Source of the DNA: Miscanthus floridulus
Lineage: Eukaryota > Streptophyta > Magnoliopsida > Poales > Poaceae
Length of the DNA: 64,000 nt
Reading direction: 5' to 3'
NCBI RefSeq assembly: GCF_019320115.1
Contig: NC_089584.1
Location: 108,765,799-108,829,798, forward strand
A program made the position numbers and the translations under genes. Numbering within the stretch: the first letter of the stretch is position 1; each line of letters opens with the position of its first letter. Positions 1 to 10,700 of the stretch are shown piece by piece. The notes under the pieces are model-generated. The model searched no databases and was not told where the DNA came from. It saw only the letters and a list, made by a program, of their open reading frames with translations.

Positions 1-1563
1 CAACAAAAGCATCAGATGAGATGTAAGGAATGACCATGCCCATGTCCTAAGCATCACCCATCGCAGGATAAAGGCAGTTGATACAGTAGCCGTAATACAT
101 CTGCCCATCTGCAACAAGTGGGAATAAAACCCTGAGTACGAGAAGGTACTCAGCTAGACTTACCCGACATAACCAAAAATAAGTGACACCAAGGATTATG
201 AAGGGCTTTATAGTAGGGTAGCTGACTCATTTGCAAAAAGAAGCATTTTTAGCATTTCAAGACCCTTTTCAAAAGCATTATTGTCAAGTTAATTGTTATT
301 AACCTATCGACTAGATTTGCACCTATACTAGAGCAAACATGTGATTAAGCAGATAATGATAACCAATGATCATTAAACAACTTTCATAATGTCATATTCA
401 TTATAACTGTCCAAGTGTTCCATCAATATTACTACGATGAAGTCACTCAAGTCAAGTGCTCACTATCCAGGAGCGATGGTGATTCGAATCGATTCCTAAC
501 CAGCTGGTGATTTATTCCTTACACAAACCTCACTCACCCGCTAAAGTGAGATATTGATCACCGAGTCAACTATCTAGGAATCTCGAGTTTGCCAGGAACC
601 ACATGTACCCGGGGGCCGACCGACTGCACTTTGGTCTTATCATCTCGCCCCCATATCCTACCACACCTGCTCCAGCACAGTGCGCTACGGGCAATCTACT
701 CGGCCTGAATAATCTCCCAGCTTTGTGGTCGGAAGGTACTTTATCCGGCCAGCTAAATGTAAGGCATGCATTCAACATGACTCGAGGCCCAACAACGGTC
801 GGTCCTTAATCGACACAGACGGAAAGCACTACAGTCCAAAACTCTGCAAGTCTTTGTCTAGTCTCAACTTCATTTAACACTTAGTTATACCATGACTTCA
901 TAGTCATCCAAGCAGATCTAGGTAACCACCTATAGCTCGCAGGTGACAGGAAATCACCTGACTTCTACCGGTCTAAGCCAGCTAAGCATTGACTTGACTG
1001 CGGATACCAGGGTAACAAGGATATAGTATAACAAAGGTAAACAAGGTATAATGCAGCAACGTTTGCAAACAACTCCTGAACGTAATGCATCAATTAAAGT
1101 AAAGCTTTTAATTAATAATTGCAAACCGGGAGAAAATGCTCCAGGGCTTGCCTCTCTCGAAGGAGCTCGGGTGGTGATCGGGGCACTCTAGAAGTTCCTC
1201 AACGTCCTCCTCATTGGCTTCGGGCACTTCCTACGGCTGCACCTCAAGCTTTTCCTTAGGCTCCTTGGGTATGACGACTGGGTTCTTGATTTGTGATCCT
1301 GTATGATGCAATGTGCGTAAGCGCGTATGCAATCGGTGCATCGAATGAGATGAATACAATGAATATATATTTGAATGCAAGGTAGTCAACATCATCCAAG
1401 AACATATACTATAAGCACATGTCATCTACTCCATTCTCTTCTACTACTACTATGCTAAATCAACACATCTTATTAAATGCTTCAAAGATACACCAAAGCT
1501 TCACTAATTTCTTAATCACACATAAAGCAACACTTGATTAAACCTTAATTAATAATAGGTTTG
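1..1563 (-). mobile_element. 3' part of minus-strand Tekay-type LTR (T), left half of a split LTR
   Basis: This stretch reads as the reverse complement of the 3' portion of element A's own LTR: base 1 pairs with about 5261 and base 1563 with about 3698. It contains no gene; open frames here are shadows. It ends exactly where element A starts with TGTAACACC, and the last five bases before A (GTTTG, 1559-1563) would be A's target duplication. The other half of the same LTR resumes at 15624. So this is the target LTR into which A jumped, in the opposite orientation. The LTR's 3' end lies left of the window. Confidence 0.85.
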
Positions 1564-4500
1564 TGTAACACCCCGGTGTTATGCCTACATTTAGGCACTG
1601 CAAATCATGCATAGCATGCATCATAAAGCATACTAATCATACATGCCTAATCATGTAAATAACAACTGAAACACTGTTTCGAAACATATGAAACATGCTC
1701 GTGAAACATGAATGTTGCATATACTTGTTTAGAGTTGTGTTTGCCCGAATTTCTTGCTAGATTAGTAAAACATGGTTGGCTACTATTGTAAATCATCTAG
1801 CAATGTTTAGTTCAATTTTTGGAGCAATGTTTGTATTCAAATTAATTCAAAATTTGACTTAAAAAAATAAATTCCCAAAATTAGGGTTTGGAGTTAAACA
1901 TGGACTTTGATTTTTCAATTCAAAATCTAGAAAGAATTTGGCTTTGGTCATAAAAGCAAAGTTGTAGAAAATTAAATTCTAATCAACTTTCATTTTTGGT
2001 ACATTTGCAAAAGATGTCATTTTCTTGCTCAAAATAATATTTGAAAGCTGGCATTTAAAAATTTCTTGAAAATATAAATGAAAAAGGGTTTTTCTCATTC
2101 GTGGGCCGCCGCCTCGCTTTCGGCCCAGCCGCACAGGCGGCCCGGCCTGCCTCCGCGCCACGCCTTTGCTCCCGCAGCGCTTCGCCCTGGCCCAGCAACC
2201 GCCTCATCGGCCCAGGCCCACGCCACGCCTCCCGCTCACCCGCACTCGCACGCCTGCGTCCTGACGCCGGCAGAAGCCGACCGCCGCGTGGCGCCACCCG
2301 TCGCTGGGCTCCTGACTACGCGGCCACGCGCCGCGGCCGTCCTGGCACTGCTGGCCATGACTTGAATCCCCACGCGCCCACCGCATTCCAGCGCTCCTCA
2401 CTTCTCCTCTCCCGCGCTGCCTCTCTGCCTCTCACCGCGCGCCCGCAATAGCCACCGCGCGCCGTGCCTCGCCGGAGCTCGCTCACCCAGCCGTCCTAGC
2501 TCGCCATTGAACCCTCCATCTCGCTCGCATCTCTGACTCATCATCGCGCACCTCGTGCTCGCCTCGGTAAGCCGTGAGAAGCTCCCTCTTCCTAGGAATC
2601 TCTCACCAGAGTTGTGGCCGAGCTCACCGGAGCGCTTCGCTCCGTGGACCTCGCCCTCCGTCCTTCTTCTAGCTACCTTTTCGCGCGCACGACCACCGCA
2701 CGAGCTCGGTGAAGCTCCCGCACCACCTTTCGCGCCCCTTCCCAGCCGGAGATGGCCGGCCGTCGGGAGCAGCGCCGCCGCTCCGCCATGCGCGCCGTCG
2801 AGCCCTATCCCGAGCTCCTCCTGTGCCTTCTCTTGGTGCACCGTGTTCGCCTCGTCGCGGGTGAGCTACTGGTGGTGACCACACCGCCGGCTGGCTCGCC
2901 GTCGGCGAGAGCTGGCCGGTTAGCGCCGCCCCTGTCTCGGTCTGACCGACAGGTGGGGGCCGTTGACCGTGGGGGCCCGCTCGTCAGCGCCCTGGAACGG
3001 ATCCGGGTGCACAGCACCGGGTGCACCTAGTATTTTGTCGTCTGACTTTTAAAAGGGATTTCAAAAATGATTTTTTCAGAATTCTATTTAAATGCTTTGG
3101 AAAATGTTTGTGTACTCCTTTTAGCTCCAAATCTGTTGGAACAAATTTTGCTAGGTTCCTTATCATCAGATCTACTTGGGAAAATTATTGCATGTCATTT
3201 TTGGGATACTTTTCCGTAGGATTTTATTTAATCACGTATGTTGCTGATAACTTGAAAAATGTGTAGAAAAATCTATAGGCTTCAGAAAAATATGATTTCA
3301 AGTTTGTTAATCTTCTTATGTCATTTACTTCCTAGGAAAAATATGTTTCATGCATGTGCTGTGGAAAACTTTGGAGGTGTAGTTCAAGTGCCTTTAATGG
3401 CTGATTTTTGTTATTTTTACTAGAGAGCAAACTTTGTATAAAACATGCATGTGATAATTTTTGGACAGTCATTATATGCTATGAAGAACCTAGGAAAAAT
3501 ATTAATTCTGTTGTTTGACACTTTTCATAGTACAAAGTAATTTCATGCTCATTTTTATGCTATAGCTTGTCATTTTTGTGTAGGATAGTTTACTTATCCA
3601 AATGCCATGAATTTTTTATGGTAGTCTGTTTAGGATAGTATTATGCTACTGTAATTTTCTCAGATTTTTAGGAGCATCAGAGATATATGTTGCTATTCAA
3701 ACCTATTATTAATTAGGGTTTAAGCAAGTGTTGCTTTATGTATAATTAAGAAATTAGTAAAGCTTTGGTGTATCTTTGAAGCATTTCATAAGATATGTTG
3801 ACTTAACATATTAGAAGTAGAAGAGAATGCAGTAGATGACATGTGCTTGTAGTATAGTTTCTTGAATGATGTTGACTACCTTGCATTTAAACATATCCAT
3901 TGCATTCATCTCCTTCGATGCACCGTTTGCATAATCACTTACGCGCATTGCATCATACAGGATCACAAACTGAGAACCCAGTCATCATACCCGAGGAGCC
4001 CGAGGAGCAGCTCGAGGTGCAGCCGCAGGAAGTGCTAGAAGCCGACGAGGAGGACGTTGAGGAACTCCCGGAGTGCCCCAATCACCGTCCGAGCTCCTTC
4101 GAGAGAGGCAAGCCCCAGAGCATTTTTCTCCCGGTTTGCGATTATTTAATTAAATGCTTTACTTTAATTGATGCATTACGTTCAGGAGTTGTTTGCAACC
4201 GTTGCTGCATTATACCTTGTCTACCTTTGTTATACTATATCCTTGTTACCCTGGTATCCGCAGTCAAGTTAATGCTTAGCTGGCTTAGACCGGTAGAAGT
4301 CAGGTGATTTCCTGTCACCTGCGAGCTATAGGTGGTTACCTAGATCTACTTGGATGACTATGAAGTCATGGTATAACTAAGTGTTAAATGAAGTTGAGAC
4401 CAGACGGAGACTTGCAGAGTTTTGGACTGTAGTGTTTCCGTCTGTGTCGATTAAGGACCGACCGTTGTTGGGCCTTGAGTCATGTTGAACGCATGCCTTA

Positions 4501-5579
4501 CATTTAGCTGGCCGGATAAAGTACCTTCCGACCGCGAAGCTGGGAGATTTTTTGGGCCGAGTAGATTGCCCGCAACGCACTGTGCCGAAGCAGGTGTGGT
4601 AGGACACGGGGGCGGGATGATAAGACCAAAGTGCAGTCGGTCGGCCCCCGGGTACATGTGGTTCCTGGCAAACTCGAGATACCTGGAAAGTTGACTCGGT
4701 GATCAATATCTCACTTTAGCGGGTGAGTGAGGTTTGTGTAAGGAATAAATCACCAGCTGGTTAGGAATCGATTCGAATCACCATCGCTCCTGGATAGTGA
4801 GCACTTGACTTGAGTTACTTCATCGTAGTAAATGTTTATGGAACACTTGGACAGTTTTAATGAATATGACAGTATGGAAGTTATTTAATGATCGTTGGTT
4901 ATCATGATTTGCTTAATCACATGTTCACTCTAGTATTGGTGCAAATCTGGTCGACAGGTTAATAATAATTAACTTGGCAAAAATGATTTTCTAAAGGTTC
5001 TCGGAATGCTAAAAATGCTTCTTTTTGCAAATGAGTCAGCTACCCTACTATAAAGCCCTTCATAATCCTTGGTGTCATTTATTTTTGGTTATGTCGGGTA
5101 AGTCTAACTAAGTACCTTCTCGTACTCAGGGTTTTATTCCCACTTGTTGCAGATGGGCAGATGTATTACGGCTACTGTATCAACTACCTTTATCCTGCGA
5201 TGGGTGATGCTTAGGACCATGGGCATGGTCATTCCTTACGTCTCATCTAATGCTTTTGTTGGAGATGATCATTCGCTGGCACTATATTTAAACTCCGCGT
5301 GAGTGTGTGTGGTTTGAACAAATGGCTTCTGCTACTTTTATTCGAACTGGTTTTGTAATAACTATGTTGAAACTCTGATGTATCTGAGGTCGCGAACTTT
5401 TATGTAATTTGTGATGGTGACCGCTAAACTTATTACGATCTTGGCTGGAATGGAAGTTGGTTTGAAATCCTTCGTGATTTCATGGACTACCGGGTTATAC
5501 GGGCTTAAGTTTGCTAAATCGTCTGCTCTGGCGGATGATTTTCTTACTTAATTTCGTATAATTGGTCGGTTCTGTTACA
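1564..5579 (+). repeat. 5' LTR of element A (4,016 bp)
   Basis: It starts TGTAACACC and ends TGTTACA, followed two bases later by a tRNA-Met-type primer site. The first bases form a 16-bp palindrome (TAACACC-CC-GGTGTTA). The LTR has AT-rich ends and a GC/CpG-rich island at about 2100-3030. Many long open frames in that island on both strands are composition artefacts, although they recur in the 3' LTR. It contains no supportable gene. Confidence 0.95.
5049..5054 (+). promoter_or_regulatory. Possible TATA box in LTR A
   Basis: TATAAA lies in the context CTACTATAAAGCC about 530 bases before the LTR end. That would leave a plausible R-U5 before the PBS at 5582. It is a single motif match; the equivalent part of the 3' LTR is deleted, so no second copy can be compared. 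Confidence 0.3.
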
Positions 5580-5581
5580 GC

Positions 5582-5593
5582 TGGTATCAGAGC
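5582..5593 (+). other. Primer binding site of element A
   Basis: TGGTATCAGAGC follows the LTR end after two bases. This is the usual plant initiator-tRNA-Met complement used by chromoviruses. It fixes the 5' LTR boundary at 5579 and the plus orientation of the element. Confidence 0.93.
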
Positions 5594-6369
5594 ATGGTTT
5601 AGTGTGTTACTGTTCATAAGTGTATTTAAAACAAAAAGGTATTTGGAAAACGTGATTTTAAAACTATAAAGTGTGCCAGTGATCATATCCGTTATGCCCA
5701 GTTAAGGACTTTAGGTGGCTTAATTAAGTACTGACTTGGGGTTCTTGCATCATATTTCTCTTTCGTCGCTCATACGGCGTGCTATTGTATGAGTGCCACT
5801 TGTTTGAGTGGTAATGTATGGATCATTTGCCTCTACGCCTCGGTAAGTGTGAGTTGTGAGAGCATGATCGGATACACCGCCGATCTAGGGTGAATGCTTA
5901 TATGATGCTGGAGTAATTATATGTTCTACGCATGTTTTACAAAGGTATCTCATGAATGGGTCTTCCGTCTGTGGAGGCGATGCCGTCAATAGGACGATGG
6001 TTCGGGTAGTTACTACCGTTGTACACGTATCTAGGGATTCGTGTAGAGCGTGTAGATAAAACTTTATTGCTTTTATGCATTCATTGGGAATTGGGCTAAA
6101 ATGAATCTTCTGTAGGTACATAACAATGCTATCGTGTAGAACGTATTAGTTACGTATTTGAGAGATCGTTGTATGCCACCGAATTCGTCGTTAGAAATTA
6201 TTTATTTCCTAAGTTTGTGAGAACGTACGACACGTACATACATCATGTTACTTGTGCATTTCATTCATGTCATGCATTCCTCCCCTTATAAATTGATTAT
6301 CTCATTTTGATAAAAGTTGTATCACCAAAAATATGTTTCCCCGAGGTAATAAAAGAACTTTTGCTACAG
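5594..6369 (+). other. Untranslated leader of element A
   Basis: About 780 bases lie between the PBS and the first element-encoded ATG that makes sense. I find no convincing coding signal on either strand. This would be the packaging/leader region of the genomic RNA. Confidence 0.6.
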
Positions 6370-7359
6370 ATGGCCCGCACGAAGCAGACCGCCCGTAAGT
6401 CCACCGGAGGAAGAGCACCTCGACGTCCATTGGCCCTGAGGGAGCACCGCACCACGGACACCTTCTTGAGCGAGTTTGGCATGCCGACCTTGCTTTGGAG
6501 AGTGCTCCATGATGTGGGGTACCCAGAGGGTCAAGAGCCGGTGTACTCATAGAATGAGAGCCAGTTAGCAGAGGATGGACTTGCAGTGGTGGAGATCACG
6601 GTTCCTGCTCTCGGTGATGCTCTAGATTGGGATGGTTGGCATTTGGAGTTTGAGGGTCGCACTCTAGCTAAGGGTGCAGAGGGAGCAGCCTTCCGTGTCA
6701 TCAGGGACATTATGAGCAGATTTCCCAATGAGCTTGTAGCAGCTCTAGCTGATACTTTTCCTAGGGATGATCCTTGTGATGCCGTTTGGGTTCAGCCTCA
6801 GGGAAGTGCATTGGTTAGAGGTCCAGCTGAAGGACAGGCTAGCGACAACCAGGCAATGAGTGCTATGTTCGCCGCCATCAGAGCGTATGAAGGTCTTGAG
6901 AGTACCTACTGGACTTTGACTGGCTTGTGTAGTGAGGATAAGCTAAAAGGGAAGAGGCAGAAGAAGAGACAGGCATGTGCTATAGCTAGCTTGCAGGAGC
7001 AGTTGGCTGATATGAACTTACAGAGAGATCAGGCGGTTGAGAGAGGTGATAGAGCTATGCAGCGAGTGCATACGTTGACTCGAGCCAACAACAATGCAGA
7101 CCGCATGATTGGACAGCTGATTCAGGAAAGGAATGAAGCCTAGAACGCAAGAAACCTTCTGCTGCAGAGGGTCGATGAGCTAGAGGAATATAATGGCTAC
7201 CTGCACGAGGAGTTTCACGCGCTCTACAATGGGGTTGGCCCATATGCTCCACCAGTCGCTGCTGGCATGGACGTTGACAACGACAATGAGGATGAGCCTG
7301 CAGTTTCACCTAGGGGCGATGGTGACGTCTCCGATCCCGACGATGGCCCCGAGGAGTAG
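6370..7359 (+). pseudogene. Extra ORF upstream of gag with histone H3-tail-like N-terminus (329 codons, two in-frame TAG)
   Basis: Seen: from the ATG the frame reads MARTKQTARKSTGGRAPRR, so after Met 18 of the first 21 residues equal the canonical histone H3 tail. R2, K4, R8, K9, S10 and T11 are kept, while K14, K18 and K23 are all Arg. There is no histone fold; the rest is unlike H3. Next come a unique segment (about 25-190), a basic stretch KLKGKRQKKRQ (191-201, nuclear-signal-like), a predicted coiled coil (about 205-290) and an acidic tail rich in D/E (300-329). The frame stays open from 6370 to TAG at 7357 except for TAG at 6550 and 7141; both are probably former CAG codons. The start was chosen because the H3 match begins exactly at this ATG; the frame is open upstream to 6307. 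It lies between leader and gag, so it would be expressed from the same LTR. Known: H3 K4 and K9 are methylation sites; K14, K18 and K23 are acetylation sites. Inferred: captured or mimicked histone tail; function unknown. Confidence 0.8.
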
Positions 7360-7720
7360 GCTAGTTGCCTTGCGCTAGTATCTAGGTCTTGTCACGATGA
7401 CCTTTCTTTTGTTGGCATGTAATCTATCGTATGTTGCTTCGAACATATGGGACTTGGCATGTGGTTGGAACTTGATTTTCGAATGCGATATCTGAACGCA
7501 TAAAAAGTCCAGTGTATGTATGCTGGCAATGTGATTGTATGGACGCGATGTTTGCCGTTGAAGTAATTCGATTAAGTGCTGTTGTTTTAATTGGAATGCG
7601 ATTGTTGTGCCTCTGTTTTGTTGTATGAGTTTATTCTCTCCAGTAAATTCAGTACGGCATAAATTTTTCCTTCACTCACAATTATTACAGCTTCACTCAA
7701 TTGTTACTTATTGCTAAAAT
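7360..7720 (+). other. Spacer between H3-tail ORF and gag
   Basis: This is 361 bases with no coding signal that I can support. It separates the upstream ORF from gag, so gag translation would need reinitiation, a separate transcript or splicing; none of these can be decided from sequence. Confidence 0.5.
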
Positions 7721-10700
7721 ATGCAGATGACAAACACTCGCCAAACCACATATGAGGCCGCTGAGCCCGGTGCTAATGGTGCGGGGACCGGTGGTGGTGG
7801 TGGTGGTGGAAACCATGGCAATGACAATGAACCTCCCCACGAACCACATTTGCCACCTCCTCCCCCGTTTACCCCCGAGATGTTCCTCGCACAGCTGCTC
7901 GGGAGTCAGCGCAACGCGGAACAATCCCAGAAGAACATGGAGAATCTTCTTCGAACCATCGCCAACAATGTTCAACGTGGTAACAATCAAGGTGGTGGCA
8001 TGGGAGTGAACCAATATAGCAGCTTCAAAGATTTCATGGACACCAGGCCGCCAGTATTCAAGGAAGCAACAGAGCCACTCGATGCTGAGGAATGGATCAA
8101 CACGATGGAAGATAAATTCCGTGTGTTGAGGATGACGGAGGTTCTAAAAACGGAGTATGTTGCACTTCAATTGCAAGGACCGGCGGGAATGTGGTGGAAG
8201 CACCATCACACCACCTTCCCTCCAAATGCTCAGATTTCTTGGAGAGAGTTTGCTGAGGCCTTCCGTGGAGCCTATATTCCACCAGGGCTGACCGAGATGA
8301 AGTTGGGAGAGTTTCTAGCGTTGAATCAGGGCACCAAGACCGTGACGCAATACCTACATGCCTTCAACAACTTGTGTCGCTATGCTCCCGACATGGTTGA
8401 CACAGATGCTAAAAGAATAGCTAGTTTTAAGAGGGGTCTCAATCCAAAAATGATGAAGCATGTTGGTACCAACAACCGTGTCAGATTCAATGACTTCATC
8501 AGCGACTGTCTGAAGTAGGAGAAGAATAACAACGCCAGCACCGCAGCCAAGACACGCAAGAGAGCCTTTGAAGGTGGTCCGTCTCAAACTAGAGCACCTA
8601 TGGGAGGTCGTCCTCCATATCGCCCATTGGCACCTGGCGCTAGATTCAGGCCACCTCAGCCAAGAAGTTAGAATTTCCGTGGACCTCAAAAGCCGTACAA
8701 GATGGCAGTACAGCCCAACAAAGCAGCCGCAACTGCGGTACAAGGCAGTTCCAAGGGAGCTGTGGGATCTGCCAGGACAGTAAGAGGACCCTGCTATAAC
8801 TGTGATCAGCCCGGTCATTTCTCGAGGTTTTGTCCATACCCGCCCAAGAAGAAGCAGCAGACTTATAATGCTAGAGTGCATAGTACGACAGTGGATGAAA
8901 TTCCAGAGGGAGAGCCCGTCACTGCTGGTAAGTTTCCTGTCAATGAAAACCCTGCAGTTGTTCTATTTGATTCTAGATCATCGCATTCTTTTATGAGTCA
9001 AGCATTTGCACAGAAACATGGACAACGATGCACAGAATTGGGTTATGGGTACCGTATAAGCTCAGCAGGGGCTGATGTTTTGACCAACCAGATGGTTCGA
9101 GGGGCAACCCTTGAATTAGGTAGCAGGAAGTTCTGAGTGAACTTGATAGTTATGCCTGGGTTAGTCTTGGATGTCATTATAGGGATGAATTGGATGAAGG
9201 ATTGGGGAGCAGTCATAGATACTAGAAGTCGAGTACTTACCCTTAAGGATCCCCTAGGTGAGGGTACTTTCCAAGTACCATTGCCTCAGAGAACAGATCT
9301 GATAAGTGTTACATGTGCTACGGCAGTCATTCCTATTCATCAGATTCTGGTAGTGTGTGAATTTCCGGATGTATTCCTGGATGAGCTACCTGGTCTTCCG
9401 CCAGATAGGGAGATTGAGTTTGGAATTGAGTTAGTCCCCGGAACGGCTCCGATTTCAAGGAGGCCCTATCGGATGCCTCTAGATGAGTTAGCTGAGCTGA
9501 AGAAGCAATTAGAAGATTTATCAAAAAAGGGGTTTATTCGGCCAAGCAAGTCTGAATGAGTATGTCCCGCTTTGTTTGTGAAAAAGAAGAAAGAGGGCAC
9601 ATTGAGAATGTGCGTAGATTATAGGCCACTCAATGCTGTGACCATCAAGAATAAATATCCCTTGCCACATATTGATGTTCTGTTTGACCAATTATCTAAG
9701 GCCAAGGTGTTCTCAAAAATAGATTTGAGATCCGGTTATCATCAGATCAAGATTAGGCCACAGGATATACCAAAAACTGCATTTTCCACCAGATACGGGT
9801 TGTATGAGTATCTTGTCATGTCTTTTGGCTTGACAAATGCTCCTGCATACTTTATGTTTTTTATGAATACAGTTTTCATGCCAGAATTGGATAAGTTTGT
9901 GGTGGTGTTCATCGATGACATTCTGGTGTACTCCGAGAACGAGAAAGATCATGAAGAGCATCTGAGAACTGTCTTGACAGACTTAGAGATCATCAATTGT
10001 ATGCTAAGTTTAGCAAATGCGAATTCTGGTTGAAGGAAGTTCCTTTCCTTGGTCACATTCTGTCAGAGAATGGAGTTTTAGTCGATCCAAGTAAGGTGCA
10101 AGAAGTTATGAATTGGAAAGCACCGACCACAGTTCCTGAGATTAGAAGTTTCTTAGGACTAGCTGGTTATTACCGTCGCTTTATACCAGATTTCTCGAAG
10201 ATCGCCAAACCGATGACAAGCCTCCTACAGAAGGATCACAAGTTTGTGTGGACAGAGGAGTGTGAAGCAGCTTTCCACACTTTGTGGAAACTATTGACCA
10301 CTGCTCCTGTTCTAGCACAACCAGATATCGAGAAACCATTTGATGTGTTTTGCGATGCATCGAAGACTGGATTGGGTTGTGTTCTTATGCAAGAAAGGAG
10401 AGTCATAGCTTATGCATCACGTCAATTGAGAAAGCACGAGGTCAACTATCCAACACATGATCTTGAACTTGCTGCAGTTGTGCACGCCCTAAAAATTTAG
10501 AGACATTATCTACTTGGTAATGTGTGCAATATTTTCACGGATCACAAGAGTCTTAAGTATATCTTTACCCAACCAGAGCTAAACATGAGATAGCACAGAT
10601 GGTTGGAATTAATAAAGGATTACAACTTGAATGTGCAATATCATCCTGGTAAAGCCAATGTAGTGGCAGATGCTTTGAGCAGAAAGTCACATTATTTAAA

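Noticed and set aside
566..809. Short open frames in LTR copies (also near 4451-4706 and 15138-15393)
   Set aside because: The same stretch is open on both strands and recurs because it is repeated LTR sequence; no protein evidence.
2055..3030. Several long open frames on both strands in the LTR (and copies near 12742-13732, 15811-16652, 61156-61546)
   Set aside because: They lie in CpG-rich LTR islands, overlap in many frames at once and show no recognisable domain; high GC removes stop codons by chance.
6370..6552. A genuine histone H3 gene
   Set aside because: Only the first 21 or so residues match; the histone fold is absent and the frame continues into a unique coiled-coil protein between a PBS and gag.
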